A DNA stretch of 9,590 nucleotides from Caryophanales bacterium UBA2450 (lineage in GTDB: Bacteria; Bacillota_I; Bacilli_A; RFN20; CAG-826), in contig DDQE01000030.1 in the NCBI GenBank assembly GCA_002342545.1, positions 1 through 9,590 of the forward strand, read 5' to 3'. A program made the position numbers and the translations under genes. Positions 1 to 5,973 of the stretch are shown one piece after another (within the stretch, counting starts at the first letter, position 1; each line of letters begins with the position of its first letter). A model generated the notes under the pieces. It was given only the letters and a program-made list of their open reading frames with translations, did not search any database and was not told the DNA's origin.

Positions 1-48
1 GACTTCACTTATTTAATTTATTTTTATAGTCATATTCGTTCCTTTTGT

Positions 49-77
49 TTGAATAGTATTCACTTAAGTTATATATT
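49..77 (+). promoter_or_regulatory. Promoter of the ArsP_2-type permease gene
   Basis: TTGAAT at 49-54 and TATATT at 72-77 are separated by exactly 17 bases, which is the sigma-70/SigA layout. The predicted start point near 84 leaves a leader of about 17 bases. That leader (84-100) is A/T-rich and contains no Shine-Dalgarno sequence. The rest of 1-48 shows nothing recognisable. Confidence 0.55.
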
Positions 78-100
78 ATATAAAGCAAATTTTATTTCTT

Positions 101-964
101 ATGACTTGGGATATTGTAAAAGATGTATTGTTAGACGCATTAAAAGATAGTGCACTAGTATTAGCATTTGTTTTTGCATTTCATCTTTTACTATCTTTTA
201 TCGAGGATAAGTTATCTAAGTTTTTAACTAAAAATCAAAAGTTGTCTCCTTTATTAGGCTCATTATTTGGAATTATTCCTCAATGTGGAACCTCAGTTTT
301 AGCGGGTGACTTATATATCAAAAGATATATTACATTTGGTACTTTAGTAGCGGTCTTTTTATCTTGTAGTGATGAGGCTATATTAGTGTTACTTACTAAG
401 CCAAGTGAAAAGACAATTTGGGTTTTACCTCTTATTGCCAGTAAGTTTGTGATTGGCTTTGTGATTGGTTATTTAATTGATTTAATCTATCGAAAACAAG
501 AAATTAATAAGCCGGAAGAAGAATTAACTGATGTTATTTGTCATGAGCATCATCACGAACACACTAAAATTCATAAACATTTAATTCATCCTCTAGTGCA
601 TTCTTTAGAAATATTCGCCTATGTACTAGTGATTAATATTTCTTTAGGACTCATTATCGCTAGTGTGGGGAAAGATAATTTTATTAACTTTTTAACTTCA
701 AATAGATATCTAACTCCTATATATGCTTCTTTAGTAGGCCTTATCCCTAACTGTGCCTCTAGTGTTTTATTATCTGAACTTTATCTTAGTGGTGGATTAT
801 CTTTTGGAGCCTTATTAGCGGGACTATTAGTAAATTCTGGATTAGGTATGATGGTTTTATTAAAGAGTAAGACCACACTTAAAAAAGCTGGATTAGTAGT
901 GTTAATTTGTTTGGTAATCGCAATTTCGTTTGGTTATATTTTCTGTGCGATTACCGAATTTTAA
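101..964 (+). CDS. Putative 10-TM metal exporter (ArsP_2 / putative manganese transporter family)
   Basis: An integral membrane protein of 287 residues with two homologous halves. The first half carries the motif IIPQCGTSV (58-66) and the second LIPNCASSV (214-222). Each is followed by a Leu/Tyr segment and a small-residue helix, so the protein is an internal inverted or tandem duplication. Between the halves is a soluble loop (about 131-168) with Cys147 and nine histidines between 148 and 167, a likely metal-binding segment. This architecture is that of the ArsP_2 family (putative 10-TM heavy-metal exporter), whose members are often annotated as manganese or arsenic efflux proteins. Substrate is inferred, not proven. 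Both conserved motifs keep their cysteine, so the protein looks intact. The start at 101 follows a good promoter but lacks a ribosome binding site. It stands alone; the next gene starts 49 bases downstream with its own -10-like box. Confidence 0.8.
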   Translation: MTWDIVKDVLLDALKDSALVLAFVFAFHLLLSFIEDKLSKFLTKNQKLSPLLGSLFGIIPQCGTSVLAGDLYIKRYITFGTLVAVFLSCSDEAILVLLTKPSEKTIWVLPLIASKFVIGFVIGYLIDLIYRKQEINKPEEELTDVICHEHHHEHTKIHKHLIHPLVHSLEIFAYVLVINISLGLIIASVGKDNFINFLTSNRYLTPIYASLVGLIPNCASSVLLSELYLSGGLSFGALLAGLLVNSGLGMMVLLKSKTTLKKAGLVVLICLVIAISFGYIFCAITEF

Positions 965-998
965 AAAATATAATATTTATTTTTTTAGTTTGTGAGAG

Positions 999-1013
999 TA
1001 TATTAATAACGCT
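999..1013 (+). promoter_or_regulatory. -10 box and start region of the lipid-synthesis unit
   Basis: TATATT at 999-1004 ends nine bases before the ATG at 1014, so transcription would start at about 1011 and give an almost leaderless mRNA. No convincing -35 is seen; 976-981 (TTTATT) is weak. There is no Shine-Dalgarno at a proper distance (the GAGAG at 994-998 is 15 bases away). The 11-mer ATAACGCTATG at 1006-1016 recurs at the tRNA promoter (3087-3097). Confidence 0.4.
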
Positions 1014-1955
1014 ATGTCAAAAGTATCAGAACAAAAAGAATTACAAAAAAAATTACAAAAAGCACGTAACATCAACGATCCAATGGATGCTTACGTCATG
1101 GAAAAGATTTCTTTGCCAATTGCAAAACTATTCTATAAATTAGGCTTTAGTCCTAATGTTGCGACAGTTTGCTCAATGATTATTGGTATTACAGGTGCAA
1201 CATTCTTAGCTTTCCCATATCGCTGGATTTGGCCTTTATGTATTGGCTGTTTTCTAGTCTTATTTTCATATGTATTTGATTGTGCAGATGGACAAATCGC
1301 TAGATTAAGAGGTGGCGGATCTTTATATGGAAGATGTTTTGACGGCTTCTCTGATGGAGTAGTCTATTTCGCTATCTATGTCGCAGTTTCGATTCATATT
1401 ATGCTTTGGGATAATATCCCATTTACTAATATTCCTTGGAATGGTTGGATTTTCTTTATTTCTGTTCCAGTAGGTGTATATTTCCATGCGACACAAGCTA
1501 GGGTTGCTGATTATCTTAAAAATGAATATATGTATATTACAGGCAGTTCACATAGTGAATTGTCCACAACTGCTGATTTAAAGAAACAAGTTGATGAATT
1601 AGCGCCAAATAAATTCTTCCCTAGACTAGTGTATAACTCCTATATTACTTACACTAAAAACCAAGAGAAGATGACTCCTAATTTCCAAAAGCTACATCAA
1701 AAAATTATTGATAATGGTGGAGAGATCCCAGAAAAAGTTTCTGAGATGTGGAAAAAAGGTGTCAATAAATACGTCTGGTTATCTAACTTATTAGTCTTTA
1801 ATTTTAGAACTGTTACTTTATTAACTTTAATGTGTTTTAACCAAGCTTTCTGGATTTTCCCTGTGAACGTAATTATATTAGAAGCACTAAAATATTTCTT
1901 ACTCATCAAGCATGAACGACTCGCCAAAAGATGTTTAGAAGAAGGATTTAATTAA
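1014..1955 (+). CDS. CDP-alcohol phosphatidyltransferase family protein
   Basis: A 313-residue membrane enzyme expected to transfer a phosphatidyl (or other phospho-alcohol) group from a CDP-activated lipid to an alcohol acceptor, with release of CMP. The family signature is complete and perfectly spaced: Asp89, Asp92-Gly93, Ala96-Arg97, Gly106, Asp110 and Asp114. These acidic residues bind the divalent metal and CDP. Hydrophobic segments lie at about 47-68, 72-88, 115-132, 145-158 and 257-297. A second conserved-looking stretch follows (Gln161-Ala-Arg, Asp166-Tyr). A hydrophilic insert of about 80 residues (170-250) separates the catalytic helices from the C-terminal ones and makes the protein longer than the usual 170-220 residues of PgsA. 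The acceptor alcohol cannot be read from the sequence. The stop overlaps the next ATG by one base (TAATG), so the two are probably co-translated. Confidence 0.88.
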   Translation: MSKVSEQKELQKKLQKARNINDPMDAYVMEKISLPIAKLFYKLGFSPNVATVCSMIIGITGATFLAFPYRWIWPLCIGCFLVLFSYVFDCADGQIARLRGGGSLYGRCFDGFSDGVVYFAIYVAVSIHIMLWDNIPFTNIPWNGWIFFISVPVGVYFHATQARVADYLKNEYMYITGSSHSELSTTADLKKQVDELAPNKFFPRLVYNSYITYTKNQEKMTPNFQKLHQKIIDNGGEIPEKVSEMWKKGVNKYVWLSNLLVFNFRTVTLLTLMCFNQAFWIFPVNVIILEALKYFLLIKHERLAKRCLEEGFN

Positions 1956-3058
1956 TGAAATTTAGATGGCGTATCCTTTTCTTTGCTTTAGGTATTGGTG
2001 GAATTGTTTTACTTGCCTGGAAAAATAATTGGTTTAGAGAAACCCCTTGGAATATGCTTTTTAGCCCAAGAATTTTAGGCTTATTAGCAGCGATTATTTC
2101 AGTTTGGATAGTCATTTATTTCTTACACGCTTTAAGTTATAAACTTATCTTATGCGAAGATTCTAAAAAAGTAAAAATGCATTCAATGATGCGTATATGC
2201 GCAGCTGGATTTGCTTTAAACAATGTCACTCCTGCTGGTTTAGTTGGTGGTGAGCCATATCGTATTATGGCTTTAAAAAGATATGTTCCAGTGGAAAGGG
2301 CAGCCTCATCTACTTTAACATTCTCCATTGTTTATGCAGTCGGTCATTTCTTGCTTTGGATTACTGGGGTTATTTTATTTGCTATTTATCACGCTTTTGG
2401 CCATTCTGCTCCTTTATGGGTCTCTTTAATTTTAGGCATTTCTGGTGGCGTTTTATTTTTATTAACTTTAGCCTTCTTTATCTTTAAAAAGATTGGCTTT
2501 GCTTATCCAGCAATGAGATTATTAGCAAAAATCCCATTGTTAAAGAAAAAGCTTGCTCCATATGTTGAAAAACACAAAGATTCTTATATTGAAATTGATA
2601 ATAATATTAGAGCCTTTAGGAATAAGACTTGGAGATTTATTTCTGTGATGCTACTTCAATATCTAACTAGATTACTTGAAGCCTTAGAATATTTCTTGAT
2701 TCTTTATTATTTTGTTCCTATTGGAATTCCTGTTAATTATTTTGACGGATTATTAATCATGTCGACTGCTTCTTTAATGGGTAATTTATTATTCGTTATT
2801 CCTATGCAGGCAGGATCTAGGGAATTAGGTACTCAGATGGCGGTTAATTTCGCAATCGGAGAATCAGCGTCAGAAGCTGTACTTGGTCCTTTATATATTG
2901 TTTACCGTGTAAGAGAATTATTATTTATTGTGATAGGTATTATTTTAGTTTTAACTGGTCGAAAATATAAAAAAGATCAAATAAAGGAATTTGTTGATCG
3001 GTCACTAAAAGACCAGATTGAACTTGCTAATGAATTGGAGAAAGAAAAAAATCAATAG
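1955..3058 (+). CDS. Flippase-like membrane protein (LPG synthase TM domain / UPF0104)
   Basis: A 367-residue polytopic membrane protein of the family found as the N-terminal flippase half of MprF and as free-standing YbhN-like proteins. Two family landmarks are present: the Asn-rich NNVTPAGLVGGEPYR stretch (89-103) and the PMQAGSRELG stretch (283-292), corresponding to the usual N-x-x-P-GG-x-x-R and P-G-x-x-G-x-R-E motifs. About eight hydrophobic helices are visible (8-22, 38-60, 121-147, 153-178, 228-254, 264-282, 310-335 and a weaker one near 83-98). The tail from 336 is highly charged and cytosolic. No aminoacyl-transferase domain follows, so this is a flippase-type protein rather than full MprF. 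The start is fixed by AGGA at 1943-1946, eight bases before the ATG, and by the one-base overlap with the phosphatidyltransferase gene. A role in moving or producing the same polar lipid is inferred from context. Confidence 0.8.
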   Translation: MKFRWRILFFALGIGGIVLLAWKNNWFRETPWNMLFSPRILGLLAAIISVWIVIYFLHALSYKLILCEDSKKVKMHSMMRICAAGFALNNVTPAGLVGGEPYRIMALKRYVPVERAASSTLTFSIVYAVGHFLLWITGVILFAIYHAFGHSAPLWVSLILGISGGVLFLLTLAFFIFKKIGFAYPAMRLLAKIPLLKKKLAPYVEKHKDSYIEIDNNIRAFRNKTWRFISVMLLQYLTRLLEALEYFLILYYFVPIGIPVNYFDGLLIMSTASLMGNLLFVIPMQAGSRELGTQMAVNFAIGESASEAVLGPLYIVYRVRELLFIVIGIILVLTGRKYKKDQIKEFVDRSLKDQIELANELEKEKNQ

Positions 3059-3072
3059 TTAATATTTAAGCG

Positions 3073-3084
3073 TTTTGCTATAAT
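3073..3084 (+). promoter_or_regulatory. Extended -10 promoter of the tRNA pair
   Basis: TATAAT at 3079-3084 is a perfect -10 and is preceded by TGC (3076-3078), giving an extended -10. No clear -35 is present 17 bases upstream, as expected for extended -10 promoters. The start point would be near 3091, five or six bases before the first tRNA. Confidence 0.65.
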
Positions 3085-3096
3085 ACATAACGCTAT

Positions 3097-3171
3097 GGAC
3101 CCATAGCTCAAAGGAAGAGCCCTCCGCTCATAACGGAGTTGTTGTAGTGTCGGGATCTACTGGGTCCACCA
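3097..3171 (+). tRNA. tRNA with CAT anticodon, probably tRNA-Ile2 (lysidine-modified), odd T arm
   Basis: A 75-base cloverleaf. Acceptor GGACCCA/TGGGTCC, D arm GCTC-AAAGGAA-GAGC, anticodon stem CTCCG/CGGAG with loop CTCATAA (anticodon CAT), discriminator A and encoded CCA. The three G-C pairs of initiator tRNA are absent from the anticodon stem, so it is not the initiator. The C4-G69 and C5-G68 pairs of the acceptor stem favour tRNA-Ile2, the TilS substrate, over elongator Met, though this is not certain. The T arm (17 bases from GTAG to CTAC) is abnormal: T53 faces T61 in place of G-C, position 54 is G and position 58 is G, so the usual T54-A58 pair is lost. T55, C56 and G57 are retained. 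It could be functional with an unusual elbow, or a decayed copy. Confidence 0.85.
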
Positions 3172-3175
3172 AAAT

Positions 3176-3266
3176 GGAGATTTACCCAAGTGGTTGAAGG
3201 GGTCGGTCTTGAAAACCGATAGGAGGTGCAAGCCTCGCTAGGGTTCAAATCCCTAAATCTCCGCCA
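3176..3266 (+). tRNA. tRNA-Ser(TGA)
   Basis: A 91-base class II tRNA, four bases after the preceding tRNA and in the same transcript. Acceptor GGAGATT/AATCTCC, anticodon loop CTTGAAA with anticodon TGA (reads UCN serine codons), long variable arm typical of serine tRNA, a canonical T arm with loop TTCAAAT, discriminator G and encoded CCA. All standard features are intact, which makes the aberrant T arm of its neighbour stand out. Confidence 0.96.
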
Positions 3267-3279
3267 AAAATTTAAAAAT

Positions 3280-3305
3280 ACTCACTAAAATTTAGTGAGT
3301 TTTTT
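3280..3305 (+). terminator. Rho-independent terminator after the tRNA pair
   Basis: ACTCACTAAA (3280-3289) and TTTAGTGAGT (3291-3300) are exact reverse complements, followed by a run of T to 3305. The innermost A/T pairs must open to form the loop. It ends the tRNA transcript just before the next promoter. Confidence 0.88.
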
Positions 3306-3314
3306 CTTTAATTT

Positions 3315-3334
3315 TGTCATAATATTTTAAGAGG
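3315..3334 (+). promoter_or_regulatory. Extended -10 promoter and ribosome binding site of the lipoprotein phosphatase
   Basis: CATAAT at 3318-3323 preceded by TGT (3315-3317) forms an extended -10 like that of the tRNA genes. GAGG at 3331-3334 lies nine bases before the ATG at 3344 and is a good Shine-Dalgarno site, which fixes the start. Confidence 0.5.
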
Positions 3335-3343
3335 TAATTAACT

Positions 3344-4474
3344 ATGAAAAGAACAATTTTATTTGCTATATTTCCTGCAATTGCTTGTTTAGCAGGTTGC
3401 TCTAATAACTCTACTAGCAAAGAGTATTTCAAATTATGGAAAACCGATGAAAGTTCCACTGGCTCATTAAAGTTATTAATGGATTATGTTAAAGATGTAA
3501 CTAATCCTAATTCAAAAAACTTTATTCCAGTAGAAGATAGAATTGCAACATTTGATATGGATGGAACATTTATCGGAGAATTATATCCAACTTATTTTGA
3601 ATATAATTTGTTAGAATATCGCGCTTTAGAAGACCCTGATTATAAAGATATTTGTCCAGTTGAAGTTAAAGAAGTTGCTCAAGAAATTAGAGATTTTGTT
3701 AGAGAAGGCACTAAACTTCCTGATCACTTTGATATGAGACACGCTTACGCTGCTGCTAAAGCTTATGCTGGGATGAGCGTTGCAGAATTTGATCGCTATG
3801 TTAAAGAATACGCCAAAAATACTCCTTATGGATTTACTGGTATGACCTTCGCTACAAGTTTTTATAAACCAATGTTAGAAGTATTTGATTATTTAAAAGA
3901 TAATAATTTTGATTATTATGTTGTTTCTGGCTCTGATAGATATATTTGTCGTTCTATAACTGAATCAATTGGCATTCCATCTAATAAAATTATTGGTATG
4001 GATGTTGTTACTAAATCGAGCGGACAAGGTGATCAAGATGGTGTTGATTACACAATGAAATCAGATGAATATCTTATTCGTACTGATGAATTAATTATTA
4101 AAAATTTAAAGACCAATAAAGTGAAACAAATTTCTCAAGAAATTGGTAAAGTTCCTGTACTTTCTTTTGGTAATAGTAGTGGGGATGAAGCGATGCATAA
4201 TTACTGTAAGAGTAACGAAAAATATAAAACTGAAGTCTTTATGTTAATCGCAGATAATGATGAACAAGACCATATCAACATAGAAGAAACCGAAACAAGA
4301 AAAGCAAAATGGGAAGCAAATCACTACAACATCATTTCGATGAAGAATGACTTTAAAACAATTTATGGAGAAAATGTTAAAAAAGTCCCATTTCCTTGGG
4401 ATTTAGAAAATTATGACGCTTTTATTTCGGAAGCCAGCAAAGCTGAAAGCAAAAACTCTAGTAATGCTTTTTAA
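3344..4474 (+). CDS. HAD-superfamily phosphatase, predicted lipoprotein
   Basis: A 376-residue protein with an N-terminal lipoprotein signal: Lys2-Arg3, a hydrophobic core, then the lipobox LAGC ending at Cys19. It should be anchored on the outer face of the membrane. The mature part has all HAD motifs: motif I DMDGT at 71-75 (nucleophile Asp71, acid/base Asp73), motif II Ser195 in VVSGSD, a motif III lysine among 256-261, and motif IV GNSSGDEAM at 276-284 (Asp281). The cap lies between motifs I and II (about 80-175), the layout of C1-type phosphoserine phosphatase-like enzymes. Extracytoplasmic HAD enzymes of this type, such as phosphorylcholine phosphatase, act on phosphorylated small molecules; the substrate here is unknown. 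It has its own promoter. The neighbouring lipid genes make a phospho-alcohol substrate conceivable, which is inference only. The C-terminus (364-376) is a low-complexity Ser/Asn/Lys tail. Confidence 0.85.
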   Translation: MKRTILFAIFPAIACLAGCSNNSTSKEYFKLWKTDESSTGSLKLLMDYVKDVTNPNSKNFIPVEDRIATFDMDGTFIGELYPTYFEYNLLEYRALEDPDYKDICPVEVKEVAQEIRDFVREGTKLPDHFDMRHAYAAAKAYAGMSVAEFDRYVKEYAKNTPYGFTGMTFATSFYKPMLEVFDYLKDNNFDYYVVSGSDRYICRSITESIGIPSNKIIGMDVVTKSSGQGDQDGVDYTMKSDEYLIRTDELIIKNLKTNKVKQISQEIGKVPVLSFGNSSGDEAMHNYCKSNEKYKTEVFMLIADNDEQDHINIEETETRKAKWEANHYNIISMKNDFKTIYGENVKKVPFPWDLENYDAFISEASKAESKNSSNAF

Positions 4475-4556
4475 ACATCTATAAAAATAGAGAAGAACAT
4501 TTCACCACTAAACCAACTGAAATTATTAACGAACATGTGTGTAACTTATAAAGGAA

Positions 4557-4582
4557 TTAATCATAAAGGTAATTGCTGATTA
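4557..4582 (+). repeat. Degenerate inverted half site upstream of the 33-bp array
   Basis: TTAATCATA at 4557-4565 repeats the left part of the downstream unit, and TTGCTGATT at 4573-4581 is the exact inverse of AATCAGCAA, its right part. It could be a fourth, inverted binding site. As RNA or single-stranded DNA it could pair with 4607-4615 of the first repeat. Confidence 0.55.
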
Positions 4583-4596
4583 GGGAATGTTTCATT

Positions 4597-4682
4597 AATC
4601 ATAGTAAATCAGCAAAAGTGTTACATATAAATCATAGTAAATCAGCAAATATGCTTTAGAAAAATCATAGTAAATCAGCAAA
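4597..4682 (+). repeat. Three exact 20-bp direct repeats at 33-bp period (iteron- or operator-like)
   Basis: AATCATAGTAAATCAGCAAA occurs at 4597-4616, 4630-4649 and 4663-4682. All three copies are identical and the period is exactly 33 bases both times. The two 13-base spacers differ in sequence (4617-4629 and 4650-4662), so this is not a simple tandem duplication but a spaced array under selection. Copies 2 and 3 share a few further flanking bases. The last copy ends five bases before the -35 box of the ATPase operon. A spacing of about three helical turns suits cooperative binding of one protein on one DNA face. The units are too short and the spacers too short for a CRISPR array. Autoregulation by the downstream ATPases, or use as a replication or recognition site, are both possible. 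Confidence 0.9.
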
Positions 4683-4687
4683 TATTG

Positions 4688-4716
4688 TTGACTTAATTGA
4701 TTTTTATTTATAAAAT
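4688..4716 (+). promoter_or_regulatory. Near-consensus promoter of the ATPase pair, predicted leaderless
   Basis: TTGACT at 4688-4693 (five of six) and TAAAAT at 4711-4716 (five of six) are separated by exactly 17 bases. The expected start, seven bases after the -10, is 4723, the A of the ATG. The bases before the ATG hold no Shine-Dalgarno sequence, which agrees with a leaderless mRNA. The repeat array sits immediately upstream, in activator or UP-element position. Confidence 0.75.
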
Positions 4717-4722
4717 ACAAAC

Positions 4723-5967
4723 ATGAACCTTATTAGAGAAGATTATTTCCAAAAACTTGACCAATGGTGGAGCAGCAATAGAAAAGAAGCTGTTCTTGTT
4801 TTGGGGGTTAAAGAAGTTGGCAAAACTCGTTTAATCAAAGATTGGCTTAAAGATAGAAATATACCCAATACTTTTTTAGATGAAAAAAAATATAAAAATA
4901 TTAAAGATATATTTAACGAGGCGAAATCAACGACATTTGATACATCTTTAGCGATTGTCAATAAACTTATGTATGACGGTTTAGAAAAATTAATTGTCAT
5001 TGATGGAATAATGCCTAATGATGAAATTATTGTCCAATTAAAATCGCTTTGTTCTAATTCTAAACATCGTTACATATTAATTAGCGATTATGGAGAGTAT
5101 GTATTTAATAATATAAGGTTTTTGCCTGTTGGCTCTATGCATAAAATGTTAGTAAAACCCTTATCTTTTAAGGAATACTGCAATGTTAAATTTAATAAAT
5201 ACATGATTGATTCTTTGCTAACGGTTTTGCTCAATGAAGAAGGGACTAAACTGCCATTTATTGATAAATTTGAAAATGCTTGGGAAGAATATTCTCGTTT
5301 TGGTGGATTTCCTTCTGTTGTTGAAACTTTGCTTACCAAAGGAATGGTGGCGGCAGATAAGGAACTGCTCAGGATAAAAAACGAAATAAATTCTTTTGTC
5401 AATAACTTACCATTTTCAAATAGTTTGACTTCGTTGTTAGATAACTTTTCTAATGAAAGAAGTTCCATATATAAGAGGTATGTTTTTTCTTCTATTACAC
5501 AAAATGGAACCTATCAAAGATTCAAAAGAGCAATAAATATTCTTGCAAAGATAGGTATTATCGGCGTGCTTCCAATAGAAGGCGAGCAAGTTAATTTTGA
5601 ATATTGCGATTTATTCTTATGCGATCCAGGACTTGAAAACATCTGGGGTAGTAAAACCAATAGAGAACATGCCATAGAATCAATAGTGTATTCAAATGGC
5701 GTAAGAAATGGTTATAAGCCTTATCGATTAGTTTTAGATGCAAACAGAATTATTGATATTGTTTTCGATGATCAAATACCTTCGGCTATAGATATCAAAC
5801 TTAGAGATACAAATTCTTCATCTTTAAGTGCTGCCAAATTTGATTATTTTAGAGAAAAAGGTATAACATATAAACCTTTTATTCTTGTGGATAAAGGCTA
5901 TACATCTTCAAGACACATCGATAAAGCGTGGATTCTTCCAATATGGGCGTTTTTGTTAATGGAGTAA
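4723..5967 (+). CDS. AAA ATPase of the AAA_14/DUF4143 class with degenerate Walker B
   Basis: A 414-residue soluble protein, first of a coupled pair. Walker A is intact (GVKEVGKT, 28-35). The Walker B strand LIVID (90-94) ends in Asp94-Gly95 where the family has Asp-Glu, so the catalytic glutamate is missing. The sensor-like strand reads SDY (121-123) instead of SGS, and the family arginine before the PLSF motif appears as Lys141. KPLSF (145-149) and the GGFP motif (194-197) are the hallmarks that identify the class. The C-terminal DUF4143-type domain shows Glu319, Asp345 and Asp357-x-Lys359, the pattern of a PD-(D/E)XK nuclease fold. The protein probably binds ATP but may hydrolyse it poorly. 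It could be a regulatory partner of the next gene product. The family's biological function is not established. Start chosen by promoter fit. Confidence 0.85.
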   Translation: MNLIREDYFQKLDQWWSSNRKEAVLVLGVKEVGKTRLIKDWLKDRNIPNTFLDEKKYKNIKDIFNEAKSTTFDTSLAIVNKLMYDGLEKLIVIDGIMPNDEIIVQLKSLCSNSKHRYILISDYGEYVFNNIRFLPVGSMHKMLVKPLSFKEYCNVKFNKYMIDSLLTVLLNEEGTKLPFIDKFENAWEEYSRFGGFPSVVETLLTKGMVAADKELLRIKNEINSFVNNLPFSNSLTSLLDNFSNERSSIYKRYVFSSITQNGTYQRFKRAINILAKIGIIGVLPIEGEQVNFEYCDLFLCDPGLENIWGSKTNREHAIESIVYSNGVRNGYKPYRLVLDANRIIDIVFDDQIPSAIDIKLRDTNSSSLSAAKFDYFREKGITYKPFILVDKGYTSSRHIDKAWILPIWAFLLME

Positions 5968-5973
5968 ACGATT

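Noticed and set aside
963..986. Terminator after the permease gene
   Set aside because: The AT-only inverted repeat followed by T has no G-C pairs, so it is too weak to call.
907..1143. A 78-residue plus-strand frame between the permease and the phosphatidyltransferase
   Set aside because: It overlaps both real genes in another frame and has a low-complexity Lys/Asn sequence; a shadow frame.
3097..3171. Initiator tRNA-Met
   Set aside because: The anticodon stem is CTCCG/CGGAG and lacks the three consecutive G-C pairs typical of initiators; the acceptor stem fits Ile2 better.
4478..4491. Terminator after the lipoprotein phosphatase gene (TCTAT/ATAGA hairpin)
   Set aside because: Five A/T-rich pairs and no following T run; not convincing.
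4597..4682. CRISPR array
   Set aside because: Repeat units are 20 bases and spacers only 13 bases, there are just three units, and they abut a promoter. A CRISPR array needs longer spacers, and no cas gene is present.
5088..5468. A 126-residue minus-strand frame inside the first ATPase gene
   Set aside because: Antisense to a coding sequence with strong ATPase-family motifs; no promoter or ribosome binding site seen.
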